NCBI RefSeq assembly: GCF_029227915.1
Contig: NC_079880.1
Coordinates: 12,553,501-12,613,500, forward strand
DNA: 60,000 nucleotides
DNA from: Hydractinia symbiolongicarpus
Taxonomy: Eukaryota > Cnidaria > Hydrozoa > Anthoathecata > Hydractiniidae
Reading direction: 5' to 3'
Made by a program: the position numbers and the translations under genes. The notes under the pieces are model-generated. The model saw only the letters and a program-made list of their open reading frames with translations, ran no database searches and was not told the origin of the DNA. The first letter of the stretch is position 1, and every line of letters starts with the position of its first letter. Below, one piece after another: positions 21,196-30,002 of this stretch.

Positions 21196-23538
21196 TCTAT
21201 ATAATAATACGCCAGTTCCGTGTCTCTGTGACAGGCAAAATGGATGTCTTCATTTTCCTTTGATGTTGCCGAAATTCTCTTTGAAGTCGCCGAAAAAATT
21301 ATGTCTTCTTTGTTGTAAAAAGCTGCGAGTTTTATGTGGTTTGTTAAATGAAGTTCTAGCACAAAGTAACGGAAATTGTGTTTGCAAAAAAGATGGCTGT
21401 TCTTTTTAAGCAATTTCTACTCTTTCCTTCAAAATAAATCTTTACAAAAGCATTTAAAAAGGGGCATGGAATATAAATGAAGTATAGAAAGGTTTCTGTA
21501 AGGTTTGTTTATGTTTTTTTCAGTTTTGATGATATTATTGATGCGAGACATGTTTGTTAGCTAGCATCATAAAACCAACCACACCAACAACAACCTAATA
21601 GCTAGCTAGCTCGGACTTTATAAATATGTAGCCATGTTCTTTATACCAAGCTAAGTCTCCAGTTTATATTTAACTGACCAGCTATTAGCTGCTGTAGCTA
21701 GCTTATGTTTGCTTCAGTTGTATGTTGCTTTTTACATGTAGCTAAGCTAGCTATCGTAGTGTTATCTTAGTGGTCTTTGCTAAGAATGTGACTGTAACTT
21801 ATTTCATTTGACATTTTAAGCTTAAATTAACAAGCCACAACAACTTTTAAAAAAGTATTACATAATATTTAAGAAGAGTTTAAGGACTGTTTTTAAGCAA
21901 ATAATGTATTTTTCACATTTTGTGTATGCAAATAATGTATTTTTCACATTTTGTGTAACTAAACTTATATACATCGGTTACATGGAATATGACGAAAAGA
22001 TTTTTATTTAACATGTAGTAGTTCTTGTACTTTAAGCCTAGTGATTTTTGTTGTTCTAGATATTCTGACTTAAATGTTTTTGTTTATGACATTTTGTCTT
22101 ATTAAGAAAAGTTTCAACTTTTTTTGAGGGAGTACAACACCGAAAAAACTTGTGTTTTTTTTTATATTTTGTATAAATTCTTACCGGGCAGGACAACATA
22201 CCGAAATGACTGATCCCTCTCTATTTATAAATTTGATGCGTTCCAAATCGCAGTTTTTTGAAATTTTGAGTAATATTTAATGAGTACAAGATACAAATAC
22301 TGATTTTTGTTGAATCAGAAGTATTTCCTAGAACCATTCTTTTTTTACACTTTTGTGGAGAAAAAGTGTATGCAATATCATCAGAATAACTGATTTTGTT
22401 GCAAACTGTTTTTCTTTTTCACATTTTGGATTGAAATATTGTTATAAAGGGCATATATCAATAGACATATATATACCAAAATAATTAAATTCTGCAAACT
22501 TTGATTTTGTCGCTCACCTCTCATCTTTTATATTTTGATTAAACTTTTGAGGAAAATCATAGGAATTATTTAGAATATGTATTTTGTGTTGGAAATTTAG
22601 TGCAAAAATTGACGTAAAATGAACTGTTAAATTGATTGTTGTTGTTTTAACATGAATTATGACTCAAACTTTGTTTTTGCATTTCTAATCTGACTAATTA
22701 GCCTAAAAATTTGCCAATTGGTTTTACACTCTGTTCTTTTTTATATATATTTTATGTGAACATAGAAGTACACAAGTAAAGTTAGAAGCCACAAGAAGTT
22801 AATTCGAAAGTGAAGAGTGGAGCTAGAAGTAGTAAAGAAAAGTTAGAAGTAGAAAATGAAAGCTTGGGTTTAAAGTAGATTTGGATTCACAAATGGTAAG
22901 AACTTTTTAGATATTTTTAGACGTTATGTTTTTATGTCGCTACAGTTACGTGTCAGGCAGACTCGCATTTGCCAGGAAAAAGTCACTTAAGAGCTTCAAA
23001 TTCTTTATATTTTACCGCGTTTTTTTTTACACTTTTTTGCATAATTAATGTTATCAAACAAATGTGCTAGCGAAACTTTTGGTTTGTTGAACTTACTGTA
23101 AATGTCATAATTTTTATATTGCTATTGTTTCTCTTCATATGTGTTTTACTAAGCATAAATAGCTAGCTGGCGTCTTCCCAGTTTAACTATATTTAACTGG
23201 GTATCTGTCTTATCTAATGTTACCTTCAAGCTCCATATCTAAACCTGGGTCCCTGAATCCGTTTCGGGAATGGACGGGTTGATGACGTCATCAAAAAACC
23301 TTCAAACCCTAATATCTCTGCAACCGTTTGTCAAAAGTACAAAATCCTATACATTTTCTTGATCAGCGTTTCAAGATCTATACGATAGAGGCAACAGGTA
23401 TACAAATTTCTAAAAAAAATTTATCGGTTTTGTCGGGGCCATTGCTGACGTCAGCAAAATCTTTAAATTCTTATATCTCATTAACATCAAAATTTTTATC
23501 CTGCTTTAGTGGATTTTTCCACGGGCTTTATCGACTAG
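21196..23538 (+). mobile_element. Helitron unit A3 carrying about 1.9 kb of foreign sequence
   Basis: Normal left end for about 110 bp and normal right end from about 23230 to CTAG at 23535-23538. Between them lies about 1.9 kb absent from all other units, rich in AGCTAGCT-type motifs. It includes an exon-like block at 22766-22895. The end abuts the Polinton. It could be capture by a Helitron or an insertion into one. No Rep/helicase is encoded. Confidence 0.65.
22766..22895 (+). other. Exon-like segment inside Helitron A3
   Basis: A pyrimidine/AT tract ending GAACATAG precedes a 130-bp purine-rich block ending ACAAATG|GTAAGAAC, a strong donor. The ATG is the last codon of the block and the upstream frames contain stops, so it would resemble a 5' UTR exon bearing the start codon. 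No downstream exon is recognised. Confidence 0.3.
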
Positions 23539-23616
23539 TATAATAATAAAATAATAATAAAATAAAACTACATGAAAATACATGAAAAAAATCAAACATA
23601 AATTGCAAAAAACGTT

Positions 23617-24238
23617 TTGGCCTTGAATGCATTTAGGGTGATGAAAAATGGTCAAACTACAAAGAAATGCATCGGATGCCTGGATAAGGCGAAACAGCAG
23701 CGTGCCAAAAACAAGTGCCCCCATCGAAGACAGGGATCCAAGTGTAAGGAGCGTAAGGGAAGTCAAATCTGCCACCATAAAAGGATAAGATCAATATGCA
23801 AAGAGTGTAAGGGAAGTGGGATTTGTAAACATAAAAGAATAAGATCCCAGTGTAAAGACTACGGGGGTAGAAGTTTATGCCACCTAGAAAAAAGTAGAGA
23901 AATATGCCTCGTATGTAAACCTACTGGACATATCGCCTCCGTTGTACGATGTAGAACCCACAAGGCTCAAAAGGGAAACAAGGAGCTCAGCTTGCAGGAA
24001 TATCTCGGTTGCCATATCGCTACGTTGCGGGCCCATATTGAAGCCCGGTTTTCTGAGGGTATGGCCTTGGGACAAACATGGGGAGTGGCATATAGATTAC
24101 AAGGTACCGATTAAATATCGAGAAAACAGGGATGCTCCATCGCTTGCTGCGGTAGGTAGGAGATTGCACTACACCAACACTTAACCTATGTGGGCAAGTG
24201 AAAATATAGCCAAGAGTAACCGATATGTCTCAGAATAA
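23617..24238 (+). pseudogene. Cys-repeat HNH protein, copy A
   Basis: Homologue of 47789-48385, which is better preserved. Here a one-base change near 24063 shifts the frame before the HNH core, a Cys of the repeat is lost (DYGG where B has DCGG), and a TAA at 24182-24184 falls where a Gln is expected in the family motif YTNxQPMW. The first ATG is at 23641; the N-terminal zinc-binding residues are missing, perhaps lost where the Helitron adjoins. Confidence 0.75.
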
Positions 24239-24244
24239 AGAGAA

Positions 24245-24640
24245 ATGGCGGCAATAGGTGTGATAGTGGCTGGGGCGGCCATAAACGCACTTGCATTCAG
24301 CGGTTCAAATTATTAATTTTCAAAGCTCTCAGGACATGGTGAGGTAGAGCGCAGGCGTCATGACGAAGCCGTCGAAAAGTTAAATTCGGCACAGGCCCAA
24401 TATATCAGGGACAGACAAGCCAAACTCTATTTTTTGCAAAGCAAAGAGAGATGCAGCTCAAAGCAGGTAAGAATTTGAGGGAACTCGATGACTCTATGTA
24501 TCAGAATTACATCAACGCGGAAAAAAGCTCCTCAGTTGAAGGATTTCTACACATCCTCGAAGCAACAGCAGTATGGAGAACTCACGTTCGTCCTTGGCTC
24601 CCTATCTCTGCTAGGGTTCATTGTCTATAAATATCTGTAA
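24245..24640 (+). pseudogene. Polinton coiled-coil membrane protein, copy A
   Basis: ATG 24245, final TAA 24638-24640. It starts with a Gly/Ala-rich hydrophobic segment (MAAIGVIVAGAAINALAF), then a charged region rich in Glu, Lys, Arg and Gln typical of a coiled coil, and ends with a second hydrophobic segment (LGSLSLLGFIVYKYL). An early TAA follows SGSNY and at least one frame change occurs in the middle. The same kind of protein lies next to integrase in other cnidarian Polintons as I recall. The function is unknown; it is 18 bp upstream of the integrase start. Confidence 0.6.
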
Positions 24641-24657
24641 GAACGCGTTTTTTTAAC

Positions 24658-25661
24658 ATGTATAATAAGGACATGTCAAAAACGCACGTTGTTATCGAAG
24701 AAGAGGAGGAAAAGCTGAGCAATATCTACTATACCCCGGAACATCTGTGAGTCGGACGCAGAGCCGTCTAATTACTCGCGAAGGAGAGTGGTCTCTCAAA
24801 AAAGAAGGTAATTCATTGGTTGAGTAGGCAACTCTTTTGAGTAAGACATATTCGGGACCCAAAACGTATTGACTACCCCCATTTCACCATTACAACGCCC
24901 AACGAGATGCACCAATTTGATCTACTGTACATGCCTCACAACAGGGTATATGGAAACACCTATAAATACATCCTGACAGGCGTTGACATAGCCTCAAGAT
25001 ATAAGGTAGCGAGGCCCCTAAGAACCAAGAAAGCTAGCGAAGTCGCCGAGATGATCAAAGATATTTACAAAGCAGGACCCCTTCATTACTCCAAAACCTT
25101 TCAGTGCGATAATGGTTCCGAGTTCAAATATGACGTAACGAAACTACTGCATGATTAGGGTGTTGATATGAAGGAGCTACCACGATGTACCAACATACGT
25201 TCACGGCCGTCGTCGAATCTTACAACAAGATACTCGCCGAAAGACTATTTAAGCCTCAGGATGCCCAGGAGTTAGCATCCGATGAGACTAGTACCACCTG
25301 GGTCAAACATCTGTATACCATCGTGAAAAGCCTTGGCAATACCGAGACTACCGTGATAAACATAAAACCTAACAAGGCCATTAAGCTGGATATGGTGTTG
25401 CTCACGAAAAGCGAGGAGTATCCAGAAGAGAAACCCCTACCCGAGTATCTGCTGCAGCCCGGGGAAGAGCATGAAGATCAAAAGAGACGCGCCACTGATG
25501 CCTTTTGGAGCAAGAAAACCTATAGGTTGGATCGTATAGTAGCATTTAGTCGTCAACTATACTATTAGAAGGATGGTCCTGATCGCAGCTTTGTTTCGGA
25601 GGAGCTCATACTGATACCAGAGGACGTTGAAGTGCCTCCACAATATATCAAAGAGTGGTAA
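24658..25661 (+). pseudogene. Polinton retroviral-type integrase, copy A
   Basis: An rve-fold integrase inserts the element's DNA. The DDE core is visible: the first Asp in HQFDLLYMP, the second in CDNGSEF, the Glu in VVESYNKILAE. The N-terminal HTH-like region and a C-terminal region with KKTYRLDRI follow family order, ending IKEW at 25661. Shared breaks are TGA after PEHL, TAA after RRAV, TAG at 25156-25158 and a frame change at about 25184-25200. Only in A are there a TGA where B has Trp (LF*VRH, near 24838) and a TAG at 25566-25568 near the C-terminus. Confidence 0.88.
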
Positions 25662-25683
25662 TATTTTTTGTGGTTTATCAAGG

Positions 25684-25702
25684 GGTGGGGTGGCACCCCA
25701 CC
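25684..25702. terminator. GC hairpin between convergent genes
   Basis: GGTGGGGT-GGC-ACCCCACC forms a perfect 8-bp stem. It lies 22 bp after the integrase stop and 88 bp before the BRO-like stop on the other strand. Together with the next hairpin it may end transcription from both sides. That role is inferred from position; the stem is plain in the sequence. Confidence 0.45.
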
Positions 25703-25716
25703 AATTTTCACATACA

Positions 25717-25742
25717 ATTTTTACTGCAGGAGTAGTAAAAAT
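25717..25742. terminator. AT-flanked hairpin between convergent genes
   Basis: ATTTTTACT and AGTAAAAAT form a perfect 9-bp stem with loop GCAGGAGT. In copy B one arm has a T to C change. It is the second hairpin in the 128-bp gap between convergent integrase and BRO-like genes. Confidence 0.4.
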
Positions 25743-25789
25743 CGTGTCTGAATAAAGGTGGACAGATCTGCGCACTTCCCGAATACCAC

Positions 25790-26566
25790 CTATTCCGCAA
25801 GTTCTAAGAGGCGTTCATGCGTGTAATTCTCACCAGGCCTAAAATGTCTAACCCTCTCCGGGTTCACTTCAATACATCCACGTTCCCGGAGGCAGTTGTA
25901 ATTGACTATAGCATTAGAGGTCTCTGCCAGTACCACGATCTCACCCTTAGGGTAATCAACAAACTTATTACGTATTTTTTGTGCTACATACCCCTGTTGC
26001 CCACAGATTTCAACATATGGCCAGGGATCATCATTTTTTTTTTGGATAATAACCATACTGTTATCCTTGCCAGGATCTTTGAAGTGGGGCACGGGAGTGG
26101 GGCACGGCTTCAGATCCTCATATTTATCCCCCAATAGCATAAATTGGCTATCTCTGTCCTCAATTTCATCATTGAGGAAGGCTAGGGCATTATCCTTATC
26201 CCCAAGAGCCTGACGCTGCTCCTTGATTTCATCCTGTAATTTTCCCACCCCCTTCCTGGATAGCCATTTTATCAAGGCTACTGCCTTAGACTTTCTCGAT
26301 CTGATGGTAATTTCGAGGGCCCCGTCCAACGTGACGAAAATATCATGCCGTTTTTTAACACCTTCCGAGGTATTTGGGCAACTGTAGTTGCCAACTACAG
26401 TTGTTATACCCTCTATTTCTCCTCTCGATATTGTCATATGACGTTTAATACCGTACTGCCTATCATTTGGAATACACAGGATTCTCTCTAGGTCAGTACG
26501 TTTGAAAAGGGGCTGATTCCTGGCTCCTGCGGGTATTGCGTTGAATAAAACGATTTGTGAAGACAT
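25790..26566 (-). CDS. BRO-like Polinton protein, intact in copy A
   Basis: 258 residues, ATG 26566 to stop 25790. The central part (KKRHDIFVTLDGALEITIRS then AVALIKWL) resembles the BRO-N/KilA-N-associated family found in large DNA viruses. A coiled-coil linker (about 110-135) precedes a C-terminal region beginning near DPGKDNSMVIIQKKNDDPW, of the type following BRO-N in viral and Polinton proteins. BRO proteins are thought to bind nucleic acid. It is convergent with integrase and 41 bp after the ATPase stop. In copy B the same gene has lost its start and gained a stop, so this copy is the best preserved. Confidence 0.7.
   Translation of the reverse strand: MSSQIVLFNAIPAGARNQPLFKRTDLERILCIPNDRQYGIKRHMTISRGEIEGITTVVGNYSCPNTSEGVKKRHDIFVTLDGALEITIRSRKSKAVALIKWLSRKGVGKLQDEIKEQRQALGDKDNALAFLNDEIEDRDSQFMLLGDKYEDLKPCPTPVPHFKDPGKDNSMVIIQKKNDDPWPYVEICGQQGYVAQKIRNKFVDYPKGEIVVLAETSNAIVNYNCLRERGCIEVNPERVRHFRPGENYTHERLLELAE
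26379..26403. repeat. 11-bp perfect palindrome inside the BRO-like gene
   Basis: CAACTGTAGTT-GCC-AACTACAGTTG, also in copy B (near 50544-50568). It is within coding sequence, so it may be chance or an RNA structure. Confidence 0.6.
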
Positions 26567-26606
26567 TTTCGATATAGTAATGCCTGACCGGAGGATTTTT
26601 TAACGG

Positions 26607-27180
26607 TCAATCCAAAGTTTTCCAAGCTCCGGGATATTCAAGCCTTACGTATAGACATGCATGCTCGGACCTTTTCAGACATGCTTTTATATCGTCCCAG
26701 TCGGGGATCATGTTGGTTTCCTCGTCTATCATTTTCATTTCTGAGCACTCATGAGGAAACCAGAGGAAAAGCTGTTTCTTCTGCCTCCGAAGGTTCTTCG
26801 GAAGAGCACTGTAACTTTGGGTTAATAGCCATAAACTATGCTTTCTAATTCAAACAAGGGCTGCCTTCTATCAAGGCTCTCGTCAGATATCATATCATCA
26901 ACCACGAAAAGACTATCCTCAGCAGCGAATAACGACGATAATTTCCCAATCCATTTAAACAGCTCATTTCCGGGGTCTATCAGGAACACGTAATCATCCC
27001 TCCATAATGAGGCACTCTCTAGGTATGTCTTATTCCACCGTAGGGTAGGGCAAAGTATCACTATATTGTGATAGTGTCCTTGTATTCATTTTCGAGGAGG
27101 TTCAAAACACGTTGTGTCTTACCACAAGACGTCGGGATGGTGAAGATTGCTGTATGTGGATCTCTTACGACATCCAACAT
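26607..27180 (-). pseudogene. Polinton packaging-type ATPase (A32-like), copy A
   Basis: FtsK/HerA-superfamily ATPase of the A32 type, expected to pump DNA into capsids. ATG 27180, TGA 26607-26609. Walker A is reduced to IPTSCGKTQ, followed by ILCPTLRWNKTY, and Walker B is SLFVVDDM. After SLDRRQP a small deletion shifts the frame (near 26840), shared with copy B, and the C-terminal part continues in the next frame to a Trp-rich end (LFLWFPHE). In A an extra 1-base deletion near 27078 breaks the frame between Walker A and ILCPT. It starts inside the upstream CxxC gene (16-bp overlap). Confidence 0.85.
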
Positions 27181-27704
27181 TTTATTTCAATTGCTCCACG
27201 TCTTGTCGTGAACTTTGAGGGGCAGGGCAATACACCCCCATCATTGTTTTCCAATTATCCCCGACAGACATGGCAGAGCTTGGTCCCTCTAGCCTTGTAT
27301 TCGAGGGGTGGTTGGGTATATGTTAATTTTCCCTACAGGCACCGCAATGCATTTCGATACCTTACAACAAGCCTTTCCTTCTCCGGTCTATCCCCAATGA
27401 GTTCAGTATATTGAATTATAATCCTGTATGTGAGTATATCATACAGGATGAGATAGTTTTCATCCTGTTGAACACCCCGAATTTCTGCATCAATGGTAAT
27501 GGGATCCAACTCATGTTCAACATCTTCTATATCTCTATTTGATACAACCCGCCTTTTTCTAGCTTTATCAAGGCATTCCATACCGGTCTTAGTTCGACTA
27601 TTGCCCCTAATTTTAAACTTGTGCCGGGGTAATAGCTGTTTACATACGCGACAACATTTTGTATCCGTTTTAGTATTGCGTCCCGATCACTTGACTCCTT
27701 CCAT
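27165..27704 (-). pseudogene. CxxC zinc-binding Polinton protein, copy A
   Basis: ATG 27704, 12 bp after the preceding stop, ending TAA 27165-27167 within the ATPase start. The frame would be 179 residues but has TGA at codon 6, TAG near 27333 and a TAA about 40 codons further on. The N-terminal part shows a CCRVC..MEC module like that of the two HNH proteins; the middle is acidic and helical (RGVQQDENYLILYDILTYR), and near the end LCHVC gives another CxxC. Protein not recognised; zinc-binding is inferred from Cys spacing. Overlap with the ATPase suggests an operon-like or co-regulated block. Confidence 0.55.
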
Positions 27705-27716
27705 AACTCGTTCACT

Positions 27717-27968
27717 CTATTTTTGTTTAGGCACGATGCTTGCGGGTAGCCATTCTTTGGATACGGCCCTTTCACGAATTGCCCTCCCTGCTGAAAAATA
27801 AGCAATTATTTTGAGGACATTGCTGGTGTCCATTTTTGTAGATGGCCTTGTTATGTCACAAAATTTCATACCTGCCATGGCATAGGCAAAGGTGAAACCA
27901 AGGTCCACGACTGTCTCGTAAAGCATATCTAAAATCTCCTTTTCTTTTGGTGTTACGTTACTTGCCAT
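27717..27968 (-). CDS. 83-residue Polinton protein, copy A
   Basis: An intact frame of 83 codons, ATG 27968, in all sampled copies. Two amphipathic or weakly hydrophobic helices flank the motif TRPSTKMDTS. I recognise it as a recurrent small open frame between ATPase and polymerase in cnidarian Polintons but know no function. It differs from copy B at about eight residues, more than other genes here. Confidence 0.55.
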   Translation of the reverse strand: MASNVTPKEKEILDMLYETVVDLGFTFAYAMAGMKFCDITRPSTKMDTSNVLKIIAYFSAGRAIRERAVSKEWLPASIVPKQK

Positions 27969-27974
27969 TTATTA

Positions 27975-28328
27975 TTACCGCATTTTGAAAATACCGATAT
28001 TTGGTTGGGTTTTACCATGGTGAGGCTCCGGATTAGCCACTGGCTTGTTGGGCTCATTTTTACCCCTTCCAAACAAATGCCAAACGCCTACTCCTATGGC
28101 AATCACGGCCAAACTCCCGATTCCATAAAGATATACATCCGTTGACTTGCTGGAACCTGTCACAGGTTCTTTATCATCATGCCAAGGTTATTTGCCCACG
28201 TTCTTCTGTAGGTTAGCTTTGTTCTTCTGGTTCCATTCCGCAAGTCTTTTACCTGCAACAACACGACCCTAATTCTTTGGTGGTTTTGTTAGAACCCTCT
28301 CCTCTTGCTTTTGTTCCTCTTCACTCGT
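27975..28328 (-). pseudogene. Basic single-pass membrane protein, copy A
   Basis: The last 62 codons are open (27975-28163): a Ser/Thr-rich start, one transmembrane helix (YLYGIGSLAVIAIGVGVW), then a Gly/Lys/Pro tail. Upstream in the same frame is a basic segment with RVVAGKRLAEWNQ, a motif I associate with small Polinton proteins, separated by TAG and TAA codons. No ATG is found upstream, so the original start is uncertain. It lies 6 bp from the 83-residue gene. Confidence 0.5.
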
Positions 28329-28913
28329 TTATCTTATAGGTCTCCGTCTCCTCCGCCTTCTTCTCCGCCTCCTTCTGTTTGGTACTGATATGTCGGGCTG
28401 TATGCCCAGCAATTAAAATAGGCGCAAGACACTTACCGAATGTACGGTAGACCAGTATTCCCAAGTCCGCGAAGGAGTCTTTAATAATAGGGTCATTATT
28501 GATGTCATTTTTCAGGGCCTCAACGCTATCCCAATTTACAAAATTGTTAACCAGGTTGGCCTATAGGGAGACAGCATGGGTAGCCAGCGCCCTTGACGTC
28601 TTCTCCCCTTTTTCTTGAAGCTCACGTTGTACGTACTCGGCATGTACTTTTTCTACCACCTCATCGGCGCCTTGTCAATGAGCCCTTCCGTACATTTCCT
28701 GGGTAGGAGATGTCCTTTGCCCTTAAGCAGGGCTTCTTTCAAAGCTTGGCGTTGATCAGCGGGCTTCTCGATATTTTCAAAAGATTCTGCAGAGCCTGTG
28801 TCGAATACCTGTGCGATATCAGACATCTTCTTTATTGTATATTGAAATTTTAGATAGAATAGTAGTATTATTACATAGGGTAGAATTACCGCAATATACA
28901 AACACACTTCCAT
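28321..28913 (-). pseudogene. Polinton membrane protein p2, copy B
   Basis: ATG 28913. The N-terminal hydrophobic segment is complete (18 bp longer than copy A), but one base is missing near 28664, so the frame closes at 28653. The homologous C-terminal half (hydrophobic segment, then a Glu/Lys-rich tail) continues in another frame to TGA 28321-28323. Confidence 0.65.
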
Positions 28914-28983
28914 TTATAGCAAGTGTGTTTGATCAACCGCACCAGGCTACATTCTACTCGGAAATATATCGATGGCCCTTTGT

Positions 28984-29454
28984 TTAGTTATCTAAAACCG
29001 ACATGGGCTGCATGTTAGTGTAGTGCAGTCTTTTCAATTGTTCTTCCTTGCTAGGATATTCCCCATTCTCCCTATGCTTTAGTGGTACCTTGTGATCAAA
29101 CTGCCACTGCCTTCGGTTTCCTCAGTTCATATCGCCTTTAAAATGGGCCTGGATGTGCTTCATGAAAGTTACAGTATTGCACCCTATATATTCTGTGGAG
29201 GCAATCTCTGTATTATAAGTTAGGGCATTACGAATCCTGGCTAGAATTAAGCTATACTGAAGAGCAGGGCGATCGCATGTTGGATATTGGCGTCTTCGTT
29301 TTTAATGTGGGCACTTGGCACGTTCCTGCGACAACCTATTACTATTGCGACATTTGATGCATTGCCTTGTTCGTTGTCTGTTACGTTGGATCACCCCGAA
29401 GTTGCATAGTTGTAGAGTTTCCTTACAGTTTGTGCATTTCCTGGTTCCCTCCAT
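28984..29454 (-). pseudogene. Polinton HNH protein, copy B
   Basis: Start (29454) and terminal stop are kept, but a TAA at 29302-29304 replaces a Lys codon in the CxxC region and a neighbouring Cys is changed to Tyr. This nonsense mutation differs from the one in copy A, so the two copies were inactivated independently. Confidence 0.8.
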
Positions 29455-29458
29455 ATTG

Positions 29459-29490
29459 ATTTGTATTTGCCCCCGGGTGCAAATACAAAT
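29459..29490. repeat. 12-bp inverted repeat, copy B
   Basis: Identical to 1074-1105, again just upstream of the HNH start. Confidence 0.8.
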
Positions 29491-29502
29491 TGTGGTCTAT
29501 AC

Positions 29503-29654
29503 CTACCATGCGCCCGCAACAACAACAGCGATCGTTGCCATTTTTTGTTTACTCTTCTTGCAGTCTTTGCATCGAGGCCTTATCCTTTCATGAGGGCATA
29601 TTTGACTTCCCCCGCACTCTTTACAGATGGATCTCCTCCTTTCATGCTGGCACA
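29503..29654 (-). pseudogene. Cys-repeat/coiled-coil gene fragment, copy B
   Basis: Same scar as 1118-1264. In this copy one base fewer near 29692 keeps the p1 frame different from that of the Cys-repeat fragment, so the fused long frame of copy A is absent. Confidence 0.55.
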
Positions 29655-29993
29655 GAGACTGATAACATGGGTGGATAGTGCCCTGGCCGTCTTCTCCACT
29701 TTTTCCTGAAGCTCGCGTTGTATGTAATCGGTATGGACTTTGTCGATAGCCTCATCAGGGGCCTTGTCAACAAACCTCTCGGTACACTTCTTTGGCAAAA
29801 GGTCCCCTTTACCTTTGCGTAAAGCCTCCTTTAAAATTTGACGTTTATCGATGGGCTTTTCAATATTTTCAAATTCTGCAGAGGCATTGTTGAATACTTG
29901 TGCAATGTCGAACATTCCTTTTATTATACGTCGATATCTGAGCAAGAAAAATGCGATCAGGGCATAGGGCATGAGTATGGCTATTACAGACAT
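29655..29993 (-). pseudogene. Polinton membrane protein p1, truncated, copy B
   Basis: ATG 29993. Open through the truncation point and on to a stop at 29580. The sequence matches p2 up to the SLCAS peptide, then diverges into the scar. Confidence 0.6.
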
Positions 29994-30002
29994 GCCTCTA
30001 TT

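Larger units (their letters stand above)
1..28368. repeat. Tandem segmental repeat, copy A
   Basis: First of three head-to-tail copies of one segment. The boundary is a convention, because the array is continuous: base 1 corresponds to base 28369 and base 52540. Homology to copy B runs through Polinton genes, spacer, membrane-protein gene and Helitron array, interrupted by insertions found only here (pogo element, 2785-bp inverted-repeat element). Copy identity is high enough to align by eye, with a few percent substitutions and many indels. It could be a real duplication or haplotypes placed in tandem by the assembler. Confidence 0.9.

Noticed and set aside
19475-23538. Autonomous Helitron with Rep/helicase
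   Set aside because: No frame in any unit is long enough or shows Rep or helicase motifs.
23539-23700. Polinton terminal inverted repeat
   Set aside because: I looked for a match between this end and the polymerase end; the latter is cut by the foldback element, and no convincing pair was found.
23650-24000. Regular repeats in the Cys-repeat gene considered as a CRISPR-like or satellite array
   Set aside because: The periodicity comes from tandem protein units with the CxHxxxRSxCKxC pattern; there are no spacers and the frame is coding.
24182-24184. Alternative genetic code with TAA read as Gln
   Set aside because: Normal CAA and CAG Gln codons and normal stops occur throughout; other stops fall at Trp, Arg, Lys, Leu and Glu positions, and copies differ, so this is decay.
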